Positions 37,262-45,828 of a stretch of DNA of 64,000 nt are shown here, piece after piece; position 1 is the first letter of the stretch, and the number at the start of each line of letters is the position of its first letter. The DNA is from Pseudomonas sp. Irchel 3E13 (GTDB taxonomy: Bacteria; Pseudomonadota; Gammaproteobacteria; Pseudomonadales; Pseudomonadaceae). Position numbers and translations under genes: made by a program. Under the pieces are notes generated by a model. The model saw nothing but the letters and a program-made list of their open reading frames with translations, was not told where the DNA came from and did no database searches. The DNA lies in assembly GCF_900187455.1 (NCBI RefSeq), contig NZ_FYDX01000001.1:1-64000 (forward strand), written 5' to 3'.

Positions 37262-38296
37262 TCAGGCGATTTTCAGCACGGTGCGGCCGACCAGTTGGCC
37301 TTTGCGCATGCGGGCGAAGATGTCGTTGATATCGTCCAGGCGCTCGAGGCTGATCTGCGCTTTCACCTGGCCGCGGGCGGCAAAGGCCACTGCTTCGTTG
37401 AGGTCCTGGCGGGTGCCGATATTGGAACCGGTGATCGACAGCTCCCAGCCGCTGATGGCCGAGATAGAGGCGCGCACGGTGTCGGCGTCGCCGCCTGGCA
37501 GGCCGATGAACACCGCCGTGCCGCCGGGGCGCAGCATCTTCACCGACTGCTCGAACGCGGCATTCGCGGTGGCGGTCACCAACACGGCGTGGACACCGCC
37601 GGGAATCTGTTGCTTGAGGGTTTCGACCGGGTTGTCGAGGGCATCGATCAGGCATTCGGCGCCATAGCTGCGGGCCAGCTCGAGCTTGTCCGCGGACACG
37701 TCGATGGCCGCCACGCGCAGGCCCATGGCAATGGCGTACTGCACCGCCACATGGCCGAGGCCGCCAATACCCATGACCGCGACCCACTGCCCTGGCCGGG
37801 CCCGCGAGCGCATCAGGCCACGGTAGGTGGTCACGCCCGCGCAGAGGATCGGCGCCAAGGCATAGAGATCGACATTGGGCGGGATGCTGGCAACGAATGC
37901 CGCCGGGGCGACCATGTACTCGGCATAACCGCCCTGCTTGCTGTAGCCGGTGGATTCGCGGCGCTCGCAGATGGTTTCCATGCCGCCGAGGCAGAATTCG
38001 CAGGTGCCACAGGCGCTGTACATCCACGGCATGCCGACCGCGGTGCCGATCGCCGGCTCGCTGACGCCGTCGCCATGGGCAACGACATGGCCGGTGATTT
38101 CATGGCCGGGAATCAGCGGCAAGGTCGGCAGGTCCGACCAGTCACCGTCCATGGCATGCAGGTCGCTGTGGCAGACGCCACAGGCGACGATCTGGATCAA
38201 CAGTTCGCCGGGACCGGGTTGCGGAATCGGGACCTGTTCGATACGCAGGGGTTCGCCGACGCCGTGCAGAACGGCAGCCTTCATGGTTTGACTCAT
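37262..38296 (-). CDS. Zinc-dependent alcohol dehydrogenase (AdhP-like)
   Basis: This 344-residue medium-chain dehydrogenase has the catalytic zinc site (GVCHSDLHAMDGDW, PGHEITGHVV), the structural zinc cysteines (CGTCEFCLGGMETICERR), and a Rossmann motif (GIGGLGHVAVQYA). It resembles AdhP-type propanol-preferring enzymes. The start at 38296 is preceded by AGGAGAG. It sits between the IclR regulator and RidA in the leftward run and probably oxidises an alcohol or amino alcohol, or works in reverse on an aldehyde. Confidence 0.92.
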   Translation of the reverse strand: MSQTMKAAVLHGVGEPLRIEQVPIPQPGPGELLIQIVACGVCHSDLHAMDGDWSDLPTLPLIPGHEITGHVVAHGDGVSEPAIGTAVGMPWMYSACGTCEFCLGGMETICERRESTGYSKQGGYAEYMVAPAAFVASIPPNVDLYALAPILCAGVTTYRGLMRSRARPGQWVAVMGIGGLGHVAVQYAIAMGLRVAAIDVSADKLELARSYGAECLIDALDNPVETLKQQIPGGVHAVLVTATANAAFEQSVKMLRPGGTAVFIGLPGGDADTVRASISAISGWELSITGSNIGTRQDLNEAVAFAARGQVKAQISLERLDDINDIFARMRKGQLVGRTVLKIA

Positions 38297-38346
38297 CGCT
38301 CTCTCCTGATACATCCACCCGGTTTTCGGGCAATTGGGCACCTATA

Positions 38347-38366
38347 CCGCCAGCCTGGGCTGGCGG
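38347..38366. terminator. Compact hairpin between iclR-type and adh genes
   Basis: CCGCCAGCC at 38347-38355 and GGCTGGCGG at 38358-38366 form a perfect 9-bp stem with almost no loop, in the 106 bp between the IclR gene and the alcohol dehydrogenase gene. No U tract follows. It may be a weak terminator or processing site that separates two transcription units. Confidence 0.35.
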
Positions 38367-38402
38367 CGGTGTGTGCGGGTCGAAAGGTGTTGCCCGGGGG
38401 CG

Positions 38403-39194
38403 CTAGCCCACGGGACGTAAACTGCGTGTCGCGCTGGCGATGGTGCGCGCGGTATTGATCACTTTAGGTGCCAATTGCTTGCGCGCGTCTTCCAGGTTCC
38501 AGCGACTGAAGGGAACGGAGATGTTGACCGCTCCCAGAGGATAGCCATCAGCGTTGACCACCGCAGCGGCGACGCTGATATCGCCGGCGAAATACTCTTC
38601 CTGGGCGTAGGCATAGCCTTCGCGGCGGGCCTCGGCGACCATCGTGCGCAAGGCGTCCAGGTCGGTGACCGTGCTCGCGGTGTAGCCCTGGCGCTCGGAG
38701 GCGATCAGGATCGCGTCCGCTTCCGCCTCCGGCAGTGCCGCGAGGTAGGCGCGCCCCGCCGAGGTGCAGTACATCGGCAGGTGGCGGCCCAGCGGCATAT
38801 GAATGGCGATCTGCTTGTGGCTCGGGAAACGGGCGACGTAGAGCATGTCCAGGCCGCACGGTTCGAGCAGGTTGCAGCTTTCCTCGACGTTGCGGTTGAG
38901 TTCGTGCAGGTACGGGTTGGCACGCTCGATCAACTCGCTGGTCTGCAGGTAGCCGGTGCCCAGGTCGAGTGACTTGGGCGCCAGGCGCAAGCGCTTGGTC
39001 ACGGGCTCCTTGTACAGGTAACCCAGCGCTTCGAGGGTGAAGGCCGAACGTTGCACGGTGCTTTTGTTCAGCCCCGTCGCCTCGGCCAATTCGATCAGAC
39101 TCATGCTCGGGCGTCCGGCACGGAACGCCGTCAGGATCGCCAGCCCCTTGGACAAAGCAGTAATGAACAGTGGCGAGTCTTCTGCAGTACTCAT
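38403..39194 (-). CDS. IclR-family transcriptional regulator
   Basis: This 263-residue regulator has a winged-helix N terminus (LSKGLAILTAFRAG, LIELAEATGLNKSTVQRSAFTLEALGYL) and an IclR effector domain (LLEPCGLDMLYVARFPSHKQ, PMYCTSAGRAYLAALPEAEAD, YAQEEYFAGDISVAAAVVNADG). AAGGAAAACCCC precedes the ATG. It sits inside the leftward amine locus and is the likely local regulator. A 15-bp palindrome upstream of the first gene of the locus (48340-48354) is the size expected for an IclR operator. Confidence 0.92.
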   Translation of the reverse strand: MSTAEDSPLFITALSKGLAILTAFRAGRPSMSLIELAEATGLNKSTVQRSAFTLEALGYLYKEPVTKRLRLAPKSLDLGTGYLQTSELIERANPYLHELNRNVEESCNLLEPCGLDMLYVARFPSHKQIAIHMPLGRHLPMYCTSAGRAYLAALPEAEADAILIASERQGYTASTVTDLDALRTMVAEARREGYAYAQEEYFAGDISVAAAVVNADGYPLGAVNISVPFSRWNLEDARKQLAPKVINTARTIASATRSLRPVG

Positions 39195-39255
39195 GGGGTT
39201 TTCCTTGTTTTTGCCGCGAAAAACGCGGTTATCACGGTGCTTTCAACGCTGTGTT

Positions 39256-40425
39256 TCATTCGAAATGACTCAAGACAATGCCAGGTTCCACGACCGGCGC
39301 GTTGCGTTCAAACCTGTCCACGGCGAAGGGGCGCATGCGCTCATCCACCTCGCCGCTGACGATGGCCTTGGCCAGTAATTCCCCGGCGGCCGGTGCACCG
39401 GCATGGCCGTAACACCAGCCCGCGCTGACAAACAGCCCCGGCAGTTGCTGATGGGCCCCCAACAGCGGCCCGAAATCCTTGGAGATATGCACCAGGCCGG
39501 CCCATTGACGCAAGATCCGCGCATGGCCCAACTGCGGAAACATCTCCAGATACGCCCGTGCCGTCGCCGCCATTACTGGCACATCGGCATTCAAGGTGTG
39601 CTGTGGTCGTTCGGCGACTTCCGCGCCGCCCACCACTTCGCCGCGCGCAGTCTGGTGCATGTAGCAGAGTCGATCCAGCAGCGCGACGGCAGGACCAATC
39701 AAAGGCCGGGTCGGCTCCAGCGCCATGGCTTCCAGGCGCATCGGGTAACCGTCCAGCGCCACCCCCGCCAATTGCGCCAGACGATTGCTTTCGGCGCCCC
39801 CGGCGAGGACCACGGTATCGCTGGCAATCCACTGCTGCCCGACCCGCACCCCGGAAATACGCCCGGCGCTCTGGTCGATGGCGGTGACCTCGGTGCGGTA
39901 ATGAATCGCCACCCCGCGTGCCTCGCACGCCTGCCGATAGGCATGCATGGCGGCATGGTGCGGCGCCACGCCACTGTCGGGCAGGTGCAAGGCCGCGCTC
40001 ACCCGTTCGTGGGCCAGGGCCGGCAGCACTTCGCGCAGTTGCGCCGGGTTCAGCAGGCCGGAGGTGATGCCGCAATCCTTGTGCACTTGCCGCGTGCGTT
40101 CCAGCAGCGCGGCCGTGCTGTCTCGCTCGCCGACCATGGTGTAGCCGCGGCGCGAATACATGACGTTCTCGCCCAGGCGTTTCGACAGCCCCTGCCACAG
40201 GTGGCAGGAATGGGCGAAGAAACGCGTCCACTCCGGCGAACTGAACGCGCCGCGAATCAGCGTGCCGTTACGCCCCGAGGCGCCACCCTGCCAGTAACCG
40301 GCGTCGAGCACGAGAATATCGCGCACGCCCAGTTCGGTCAGGTTGAACGCCAGCGACAGGCCCTGGATGCCCGCGCCGACGATAATGATCGATGCCGTGC
40401 CCGGCAATGGCTTGACGGCGTTCAT
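39256..40425 (-). CDS. FAD-dependent amine/amino-acid dehydrogenase, catalytic subunit (DAO family)
   Basis: This 389-residue DAO-family flavoprotein has an N-terminal ADP-binding motif SIIIVGAGIQGLSLAFNL, a second block YWQGGASGRNGTLIRG, and a C-terminal FVSAGWCYGHAGAPAAGELLA. It resembles the beta or C subunits of heteromeric enzymes such as HcnC, sarcosine oxidase SoxB, and opine or proline dehydrogenases. The start at 40425 overlaps the stop of the next gene upstream (ATGA), so the two subunits are translationally coupled. The longer frame to 40584 is shadow. It probably oxidises a secondary or primary amine and passes electrons to the partner subunit. Confidence 0.88.
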   Translation of the reverse strand: MNAVKPLPGTASIIIVGAGIQGLSLAFNLTELGVRDILVLDAGYWQGGASGRNGTLIRGAFSSPEWTRFFAHSCHLWQGLSKRLGENVMYSRRGYTMVGERDSTAALLERTRQVHKDCGITSGLLNPAQLREVLPALAHERVSAALHLPDSGVAPHHAAMHAYRQACEARGVAIHYRTEVTAIDQSAGRISGVRVGQQWIASDTVVLAGGAESNRLAQLAGVALDGYPMRLEAMALEPTRPLIGPAVALLDRLCYMHQTARGEVVGGAEVAERPQHTLNADVPVMAATARAYLEMFPQLGHARILRQWAGLVHISKDFGPLLGAHQQLPGLFVSAGWCYGHAGAPAAGELLAKAIVSGEVDERMRPFAVDRFERNAPVVEPGIVLSHFE

Positions 40426-41906
40426 TGCAACGGCTCGACGACAGCGGCCAGGCCGGCGGCCTGGGCAACGGTCAAGGCACGGCGTGGCGGGCGCAGCGTC
40501 GGCCGGGCCAGCGCCGCCAGGGCGATGCCGCTGCGGGCACTGACCAGCGCGCGCAGCGCATCCCAGCAGGGTTGCCCCTGACAAGGGCCCATGCCGCAGG
40601 ACGTCAGGCGCTTGATCACTTCCAGGTCGGTAATGCCCTGGGCGATCAGGGCCTCGACTTCATGACAGGACACGTCGAAGCACGGGCACAACAACGCCGC
40701 GTGCCGCGATCGCGCGGCCACCGGCAACGGCTGATCGGTTTCGCTCGCTGAACCCACGGTACGCAGACGGCTCTGGCGTTGCTCGCGCAATTGCAGCAAA
40801 CCTTCGGCGCGGCTCTGGAAGGTCAGACTGGCTTCGGTCAACCACGGACCGGCATGAACCAGCGCATCGCACGGAATCGCTTCGTCGAACAGCGCCGCCG
40901 TGACCTGGTGGTGCCCCACTACCCGGCGCAACTCGGCAACCGGCAGCGCGGCCACCACGTTCACGCCCAGTTCGCCCAAACGGCTGGCCACCACCTGCTG
41001 GTCGCCATTACCGACCACCACCACCCGTGCGCCCGGCGCCACCGCCTGTTGATGGGCCATGATCAGCGCCGTGCGTACCTCCATCACTCCGGGCAGCCAC
41101 ATGCCCGGAACCACGGGCGGGCAAGCGCGGCGGCCGCTGGCCAGAATCACTTCATCCGCCTCAAGGGCCAGCGCGCCTTGCGCTGGGTCTTCAGGCGCGG
41201 CAAGCAGCAGCTCGCCTTCACGGTAGGCACCGAACACTTCGACGCCCGTCACCAGGCGCACCCGTGGGTCCAGCACCGGCCGGGCCACGCCCGCGGCGCA
41301 GGCAAAACGGGCCAGCGACTGGCCGCGGGTCACCAGCAACACATCACGTCCGCCGGCCGCCGCCTGATTGGCCGCAGCACAACCCGCCGGCCCGCCACCG
41401 ATTACCAGCACGTCGGCACTCAGGTGCTGCGCCGCAGGCACGGCCACCTCGCCGGTGCGCTCAGCCGGTTTGGCTGAGCCCGCGAGAAACGCCAGCAGCG
41501 CTTCCCAGCGCTGGAACAACGCTGTGCCGCTGGGCACCAGATTGGTGTGTTCGAAACCGCCCTGAATCCAGCCTGCGGGAATCAGCCGCGACAGCCGCAA
41601 CAGGTCGAACGCCGGGGTGGGCCAGCAATTCTGCATCTCCACCCGTGCGCCGGCGCTGACCGGCAGCAGGTCCAGGCGCACGTTCGGCACGCCGTTGACC
41701 CGCGCCAGCACCCCGGCGACGTAGTTGCCGGAATAGCCCAGCGGCCGGTGTGATTTGCGGCTCCAGGCCAAGGTGCGAATACCGTTGGCCAGCAGCGCCA
41801 CCGCGACGCTCTCACCCTGACGGCCCTGCAGCGCACGGCCGTTCCAGAAGAACTCGACGCTGGCGGTTGCGGCGTGCCCGAGGCGCAGGTTGACGCGGCG
41901 GCTCAT
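40422..41906 (-). CDS. SoxA/HcnB-like FAD oxidoreductase with BFD-type [2Fe-2S] domain
   Basis: This 494-residue fusion has three parts. Residues 1-100 match the N-terminal domain of sarcosine oxidase alpha or HcnA-type Fer2_4 (VEFFWNGRALQGRQGESVA, KSHRPLGYSGNY), but the [2Fe-2S] cysteines of HcnA are missing. Residues about 145-385 are a pyridine-nucleotide-disulfide-type FAD domain (DVLVIGGGPAGCAAANQA, EVILASGRRA). The C terminus is a BFD-like [2Fe-2S] domain with CPCFDVSC and CGMGPCQGQPC. It is the probable electron-transfer subunit of the amine dehydrogenase. The start at 41906 overlaps the permease stop (ATGA). Confidence 0.88.
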   Translation of the reverse strand: MSRRVNLRLGHAATASVEFFWNGRALQGRQGESVAVALLANGIRTLAWSRKSHRPLGYSGNYVAGVLARVNGVPNVRLDLLPVSAGARVEMQNCWPTPAFDLLRLSRLIPAGWIQGGFEHTNLVPSGTALFQRWEALLAFLAGSAKPAERTGEVAVPAAQHLSADVLVIGGGPAGCAAANQAAAGGRDVLLVTRGQSLARFACAAGVARPVLDPRVRLVTGVEVFGAYREGELLLAAPEDPAQGALALEADEVILASGRRACPPVVPGMWLPGVMEVRTALIMAHQQAVAPGARVVVVGNGDQQVVASRLGELGVNVVAALPVAELRRVVGHHQVTAALFDEAIPCDALVHAGPWLTEASLTFQSRAEGLLQLREQRQSRLRTVGSASETDQPLPVAARSRHAALLCPCFDVSCHEVEALIAQGITDLEVIKRLTSCGMGPCQGQPCWDALRALVSARSGIALAALARPTLRPPRRALTVAQAAGLAAVVEPLQ

Positions 41907-42718
41907 GCGGCGTTCCTCCGGGCCTTGCGCTGCGCCATGATGCTGATGCACAGCATGATGATCGACAGCAGGGTCATCAGCGTCGCGACCACAGCGATCA
42001 GCGGGTCGATCTCCGAGCGCAGCGAGCTGAACATGCGCTTGGTCAGGGTAGAGCTGTCGCCGCCACTGATGAACAGCGAGATCACCGCTTCATCGAGGGA
42101 AATGGCGAAGGCGAACATCGCCGCGGCGATCACCGAAAAGCGGATCTGCGGCAAGGTCACGTCGAAAAACGCCCGCAACCGGGTGGCGCCGAGGATGCAG
42201 GCCGCCTGTTCCTGGGTCATGTCGTAGCTGCGCAGTCCGGCACTGACGTTGATCACCACGTAGGGCAAGGCCAGCAGCGTATGCGCCAGCACCAGGCCGG
42301 GGATGGTGTTGTTCAGGTCGAGCCGCGCATAGACGAAGAACAGGCCAATGGCGATGAAGATGGTCGGGACGATCATCGGCGCCATCAACAGGCCGCGCAG
42401 CACCCCCGAAAGCCGCGACTGGGTAACGTGCAGCGAATACGCCGCGGCGGTGCCCAAGGTTGTCGCCAGCAGCATGGTCAGGGTCGCGGTGATGAGCGAG
42501 ACCGTGGTTGCCGCGCGCCATTCCAGCGAGGCGAAATAGCTGAAGAACGGCTCGATGCTGAAGGACTTCGGCGGGAAGTTCAGGTAGCGCGCATCGGACA
42601 GCGACATCGGGATCACGATCAGCGTCGGCAGCACCAGGAACAGCATCGTCACCAGCACCAGCAGGTACAGCCAGGAGGCGCGCAGCGCGTCCGTCAGGGT
42701 TTGTTTCAGTCGGGCCAT
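41903..42718 (-). CDS. Polyamine-type ABC transporter, permease 2 (PotC-like)
   Basis: This 271-residue inner-membrane permease has about six segments. It begins LYLLVLVTMLFLVLPTLIVIPMSLSDARYL and carries the EAA loop (AACILGATRLRAFFDVTLPQIR). The downstream FAISLDEAVISLFISGG is the PotC-like signature. The start at 42718 lies 4 bp after the stop of permease 1. It overlaps the next gene by 4 bp. It works with the ATPase and permease 1 for uptake of a cationic amine-like compound. Confidence 0.92.
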   Translation of the reverse strand: MARLKQTLTDALRASWLYLLVLVTMLFLVLPTLIVIPMSLSDARYLNFPPKSFSIEPFFSYFASLEWRAATTVSLITATLTMLLATTLGTAAAYSLHVTQSRLSGVLRGLLMAPMIVPTIFIAIGLFFVYARLDLNNTIPGLVLAHTLLALPYVVINVSAGLRSYDMTQEQAACILGATRLRAFFDVTLPQIRFSVIAAAMFAFAISLDEAVISLFISGGDSSTLTKRMFSSLRSEIDPLIAVVATLMTLLSIIMLCISIMAQRKARRNAA

Positions 42719-42722
42719 GATC

Positions 42723-43604
42723 TCACTCGCTGCGCCGGCCAAGGCCCGCGCTCCTCTTGACGATAAACAGCATGAGCAGGGTGGCCACCAGCAGCACCAC
42801 ACCCAGCGACGAGGCCGCGCCCCAGTTGGCGTACATCGACACATCGCTCTCGATCCGCATCGAGATCATCTGCACCTTGCCGCCGCCCAGCAGTGCCGGA
42901 GTGACGTAGAAACCGAGGGTGATGACGAACACCAGGGTCGCGCCCGCGGCGAGGCCCGGCAGCGACAGCGGCAGGAACACATCGCGGAAGGCCCGCGACG
43001 GCGACGCGCCGAAGGCTGCGGCCGCCTGGTTGTAGATCGGGTCGATGCTCTTCATCGCGGCGAACAGCGGCAGGATCATGAACGGCAGCATGATGTGCAC
43101 CATGCCGATCACCGTGCCGGTCAGGTTGTGCACCAGCGGCAGCGGCGCGTCGGTGAGGCCCAGGCTCATCAGCAAGTCATTGGCCATGCCGCGACGCTGC
43201 AGGATGATCAGCCAGGCGTACGTGCGCACCAGCAGCGAGGTCCACAGCGACACCAGCAACAGGCCCATCGCCAGGTTGGCCAGCCAGCGCGGGCCCTTGA
43301 TCATGAAGTAGGCGTAGGGGTAACCGATCAGCACACAGGCAATGGTGACGATGATGCTGATCTTGAAGGTCTGGACGAAGGTCAGCACATAGATCGGCTC
43401 CAGCAGCCGGGTGTAGTTCTCCACCGTCAACTGGCCATTGGCATCGAACAGCGACAGCCAGAACAGCCAGCCGATCGGCAGCACGAAGGTCAGCAGTACC
43501 AGCAACAGCGCCGGCAGCCCGGAACCGAACAGGAACCAGCGTTGCCGCCGTTCCGCGCTGCGCAGCTCGCGCGCATTGCGCGCAACCGATCCGCCGCCGC
43601 TCAT
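42723..43604 (-). CDS. Polyamine-type ABC transporter, permease 1 (PotB-like)
   Basis: This 293-residue permease has about six membrane segments: LPALLLVLLTFVLPIGWLFWLSLF at the N terminus, then VLIGYPYAYFMIKGP, then the EAA loop (AAAAFGASPSRAFRDVFLPLSLPG). It is the PotB/PotH type. The start overlaps the ATPase stop by 4 bp, so translation is coupled through the transporter genes. Confidence 0.92.
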   Translation of the reverse strand: MSGGGSVARNARELRSAERRQRWFLFGSGLPALLLVLLTFVLPIGWLFWLSLFDANGQLTVENYTRLLEPIYVLTFVQTFKISIIVTIACVLIGYPYAYFMIKGPRWLANLAMGLLLVSLWTSLLVRTYAWLIILQRRGMANDLLMSLGLTDAPLPLVHNLTGTVIGMVHIMLPFMILPLFAAMKSIDPIYNQAAAAFGASPSRAFRDVFLPLSLPGLAAGATLVFVITLGFYVTPALLGGGKVQMISMRIESDVSMYANWGAASSLGVVLLVATLLMLFIVKRSAGLGRRSE

Positions 43605-44683
43605 TGCTCGTCTCCCACCACCAGGGTGTCTTGCAGGTGCAGGCCGAGCACCACGCTCTCGCCACGGGCCGGCAGGCGGCCGCTTTCGGAACTGCGGGTT
43701 GGCTGGCGGATCGCCACAGCCATGCCCTGCCCCAGGTCAATCTGCACCAACTGGCTTTCGCCCTGGAAAATCACATCGGTAACGTTGCCGTGCAGCAGGT
43801 TGTAGTCGGCGGCGTTGGCGGTCACGAACTGCAGTTTTTCCGGGCGCACCACCAGGCTCGGGTTCTTCAGTCCCGCGGCGATGCCGGCGGCACGCAACGG
43901 GCGGCCCTGGAACTGCACCTTGCCGTCCTGCAGGGTGACCGGCAGGCAGGACGACTCGCCGACGAACTCGGCAATGAAGCGGTTCGCCGGGCGCTCGTAG
44001 AGGTTGATCGGCGTGTCGATCTGGCGAATCCGGCCCTTGCTCATCACCGCGATGCGGTCCGACATGGTCAGGGCTTCGCGCTGGTCGTGGGTGACGTAGA
44101 CCACAGTCATGCCCAGGCGCTCGTGCAGGCGGCGCAATTCCAGTTGCATGGTTTCGCGCAGGCGTTTGTCGAGGGCCGAGAGCGGCTCGTCCATCAACAG
44201 GATCTTCGGCTCGAAGACGATGGCGCGGGCCAGGGCGATGCGCTGGCGCTGACCACCGGACATTTCGGTGATACCGCGCTCGATCAGGTGATCCAGCTCC
44301 ACCGTGGCCAGCGCCTGCTCGACCCGCTGGCGAATGTCGGCGCGGCTGTAGCCGCGCAGCTTCAGCGGGTAGGCGACGTTCTGGAACACGTTCATGTGCG
44401 GGAACAGCGCGTAGCTCTGGAACATCATGCCGACGTCGCGCTTGTGCGGCGGCTCGAAGATCATCTCGCGACCGCCGAAGCGAATACTCCCGGCGTCGGG
44501 CCGGACGAACCCGGCCAGGGCCATCAGCAAGGTGGTCTTGCCGGAACCGGAAGAACCGAGCAAGGAGAGGAATTCGCCGCTCTTGATCGACAGCGAGACA
44601 TCATCCAACGCAGCAAAGCTGTCGTAGGTCTTGGTCAGGTTTTCAATGTCGATGGACATCGAAAGTTTAGCGTCTTCGGACAT
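43601..44683 (-). CDS. Polyamine-type ABC transporter, ATP-binding protein (PotA-like)
   Basis: This 360-residue ATPase has Walker A GSSGSGKTTL, Q-loop MMFQSYALFPHMNV, signature EMSGGQRQR, Walker B ILLMDEPLSALD, switch His in VTHDQREAL, and a C-terminal TOBE domain (LVVRPEKLQFVT). This is the PotA/FbpC layout. The start at 44683 is preceded by a GAG-rich site. A second in-frame ATG 21 bases later has no ribosome binding site. It follows two binding-protein genes after a strong stem-loop. Confidence 0.94.
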   Translation of the reverse strand: MSEDAKLSMSIDIENLTKTYDSFAALDDVSLSIKSGEFLSLLGSSGSGKTTLLMALAGFVRPDAGSIRFGGREMIFEPPHKRDVGMMFQSYALFPHMNVFQNVAYPLKLRGYSRADIRQRVEQALATVELDHLIERGITEMSGGQRQRIALARAIVFEPKILLMDEPLSALDKRLRETMQLELRRLHERLGMTVVYVTHDQREALTMSDRIAVMSKGRIRQIDTPINLYERPANRFIAEFVGESSCLPVTLQDGKVQFQGRPLRAAGIAAGLKNPSLVVRPEKLQFVTANAADYNLLHGNVTDVIFQGESQLVQIDLGQGMAVAIRQPTRSSESGRLPARGESVVLGLHLQDTLVVGDEQ

Positions 44684-44732
44684 GCTCACACTCGGCACAA
44701 TTCGGACGTCCAGCGTCCTTTTTATCGAAGGT

Positions 44733-44751
44733 GGGGCGCCTTGGGCGCCCC
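44733..44751. other. Strong GC stem-loop between binding-protein and ATPase genes
   Basis: GGGGCGCC at 44733-44740 pairs perfectly with GGCGCCCC at 44744-44751 around TTG. It lies in the 97-bp gap between the second binding-protein gene and the ATPase gene. With no U tract on the transcript strand, it more likely stabilises the upstream mRNA or partly stops transcription. Either would give more binding protein than transporter, as known for such operons. Confidence 0.55.
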
Positions 44752-44780
44752 GCCCCACTTCTCACATCACCCGCGGCGGA

Positions 44781-45815
44781 TCAGTTGGCGAGGAACAAGG
44801 CGAACCGCTGGCGCACCGCTTCCTGATTCGCCACCCACCACTCGGGCGACACCGTGACCACCTTGTCGATGTTCTGCGGCGAGGTCGGCAGGCGCGCGGC
44901 CAGTTCCTCGGTAATCACCGGCAGCTCGTAGGCCTTGGCATTCACCGGCGAATACGGGATCAGCGTGGCCAGGGCCGCCTGGCTTTCAGGCTTGATGATC
45001 TCGGCGATCAGCTTCATCGCCAGCGCCTTGTTGGGCGAGCCCTTGGGTACGATCAGGCAGTCATGGCTCAACAGCGCGCCGTCGAAGCTGTAATTGACCT
45101 TGTCGCCGCTGGCCTTGACCTCGGCAACGCGACCGTTCCAGATCGCCAGGAAGTCCACCTCGCGGCTGCGCAGCAACTGCGCCGAGTCGGCGCCCGCGCT
45201 CCACCAGTTGGCGACCTGCGGCTTGATCCGGGTGAGCACCTTGATCGCTCGCTCGACATCCAGCGGGTACAGGTCTTTTGGCGCCACGCCATCGCCGAGC
45301 AACGCCGCTTCCATGGTCAGCCAGGGCTGACGGTAGAGGGCACGGGCGCCCTTGACCTGCGGATCGAAGAATTGCTGCCAGTTTTTCGCTACCGGCGCGC
45401 CGCTGTCTTCGGCCCAGGCAACCACGGTTGCGTAGGCGTGACTGGCGATCCAGTGGCTGGCGACCACCGATTTGTCGACATGGGTGGCATCGATCACCGA
45501 ATAGTCCAACGGCTCGGCCAGCCCTTCCTGCTGGGCCTGGGCGCACTCGGTGCTGCCCAGTTCCACCACATCCCACTTCGGCTTGCCCGACATGACCTGG
45601 GCACGAACGGCGGCGAGGCCGTCCATGTTGTCTTCCTTGATGGTGATGCCCAGCGCCTTCGCGGCGGGCTCGAGGTAGGCCTTGCGCTCGGCGTCCTGCA
45701 ACGCGCCGCCCCAACCGGAGAAGGTCAGGCTGTCGGCCAGCACCGCGGAACTCGCGGCCATCGTCAACGCGGCGACGACGGCCCCCTGAAACAGGCTTTT
45801 CTTGAGAGTCTTCAT
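44781..45815 (-). CDS. PotD/PotF-like periplasmic binding protein (copy A)
   Basis: This 344-residue extracellular solute-binding protein has a signal peptide ending AVLADS. The mature part starts LTFSGWGGALQDAERKAYLEP and continues with MSGKPKWDVVELGS, LYPLDVERAIKVL and LLRSREVDFLAIWNGR. The fold and length match polyamine-type family 1 proteins. It is a close paralogue of the next gene upstream (45829-46860). The binding-pocket region around DCLIVPKG is similar but many residues differ, so the two may bind different relatives of one compound. The start at 45815 gives a normal signal peptide. Confidence 0.92.
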   Translation of the reverse strand: MKTLKKSLFQGAVVAALTMAASSAVLADSLTFSGWGGALQDAERKAYLEPAAKALGITIKEDNMDGLAAVRAQVMSGKPKWDVVELGSTECAQAQQEGLAEPLDYSVIDATHVDKSVVASHWIASHAYATVVAWAEDSGAPVAKNWQQFFDPQVKGARALYRQPWLTMEAALLGDGVAPKDLYPLDVERAIKVLTRIKPQVANWWSAGADSAQLLRSREVDFLAIWNGRVAEVKASGDKVNYSFDGALLSHDCLIVPKGSPNKALAMKLIAEIIKPESQAALATLIPYSPVNAKAYELPVITEELAARLPTSPQNIDKVVTVSPEWWVANQEAVRQRFALFLAN

Positions 45816-45828
45816 AGTGGCCGCCTTG

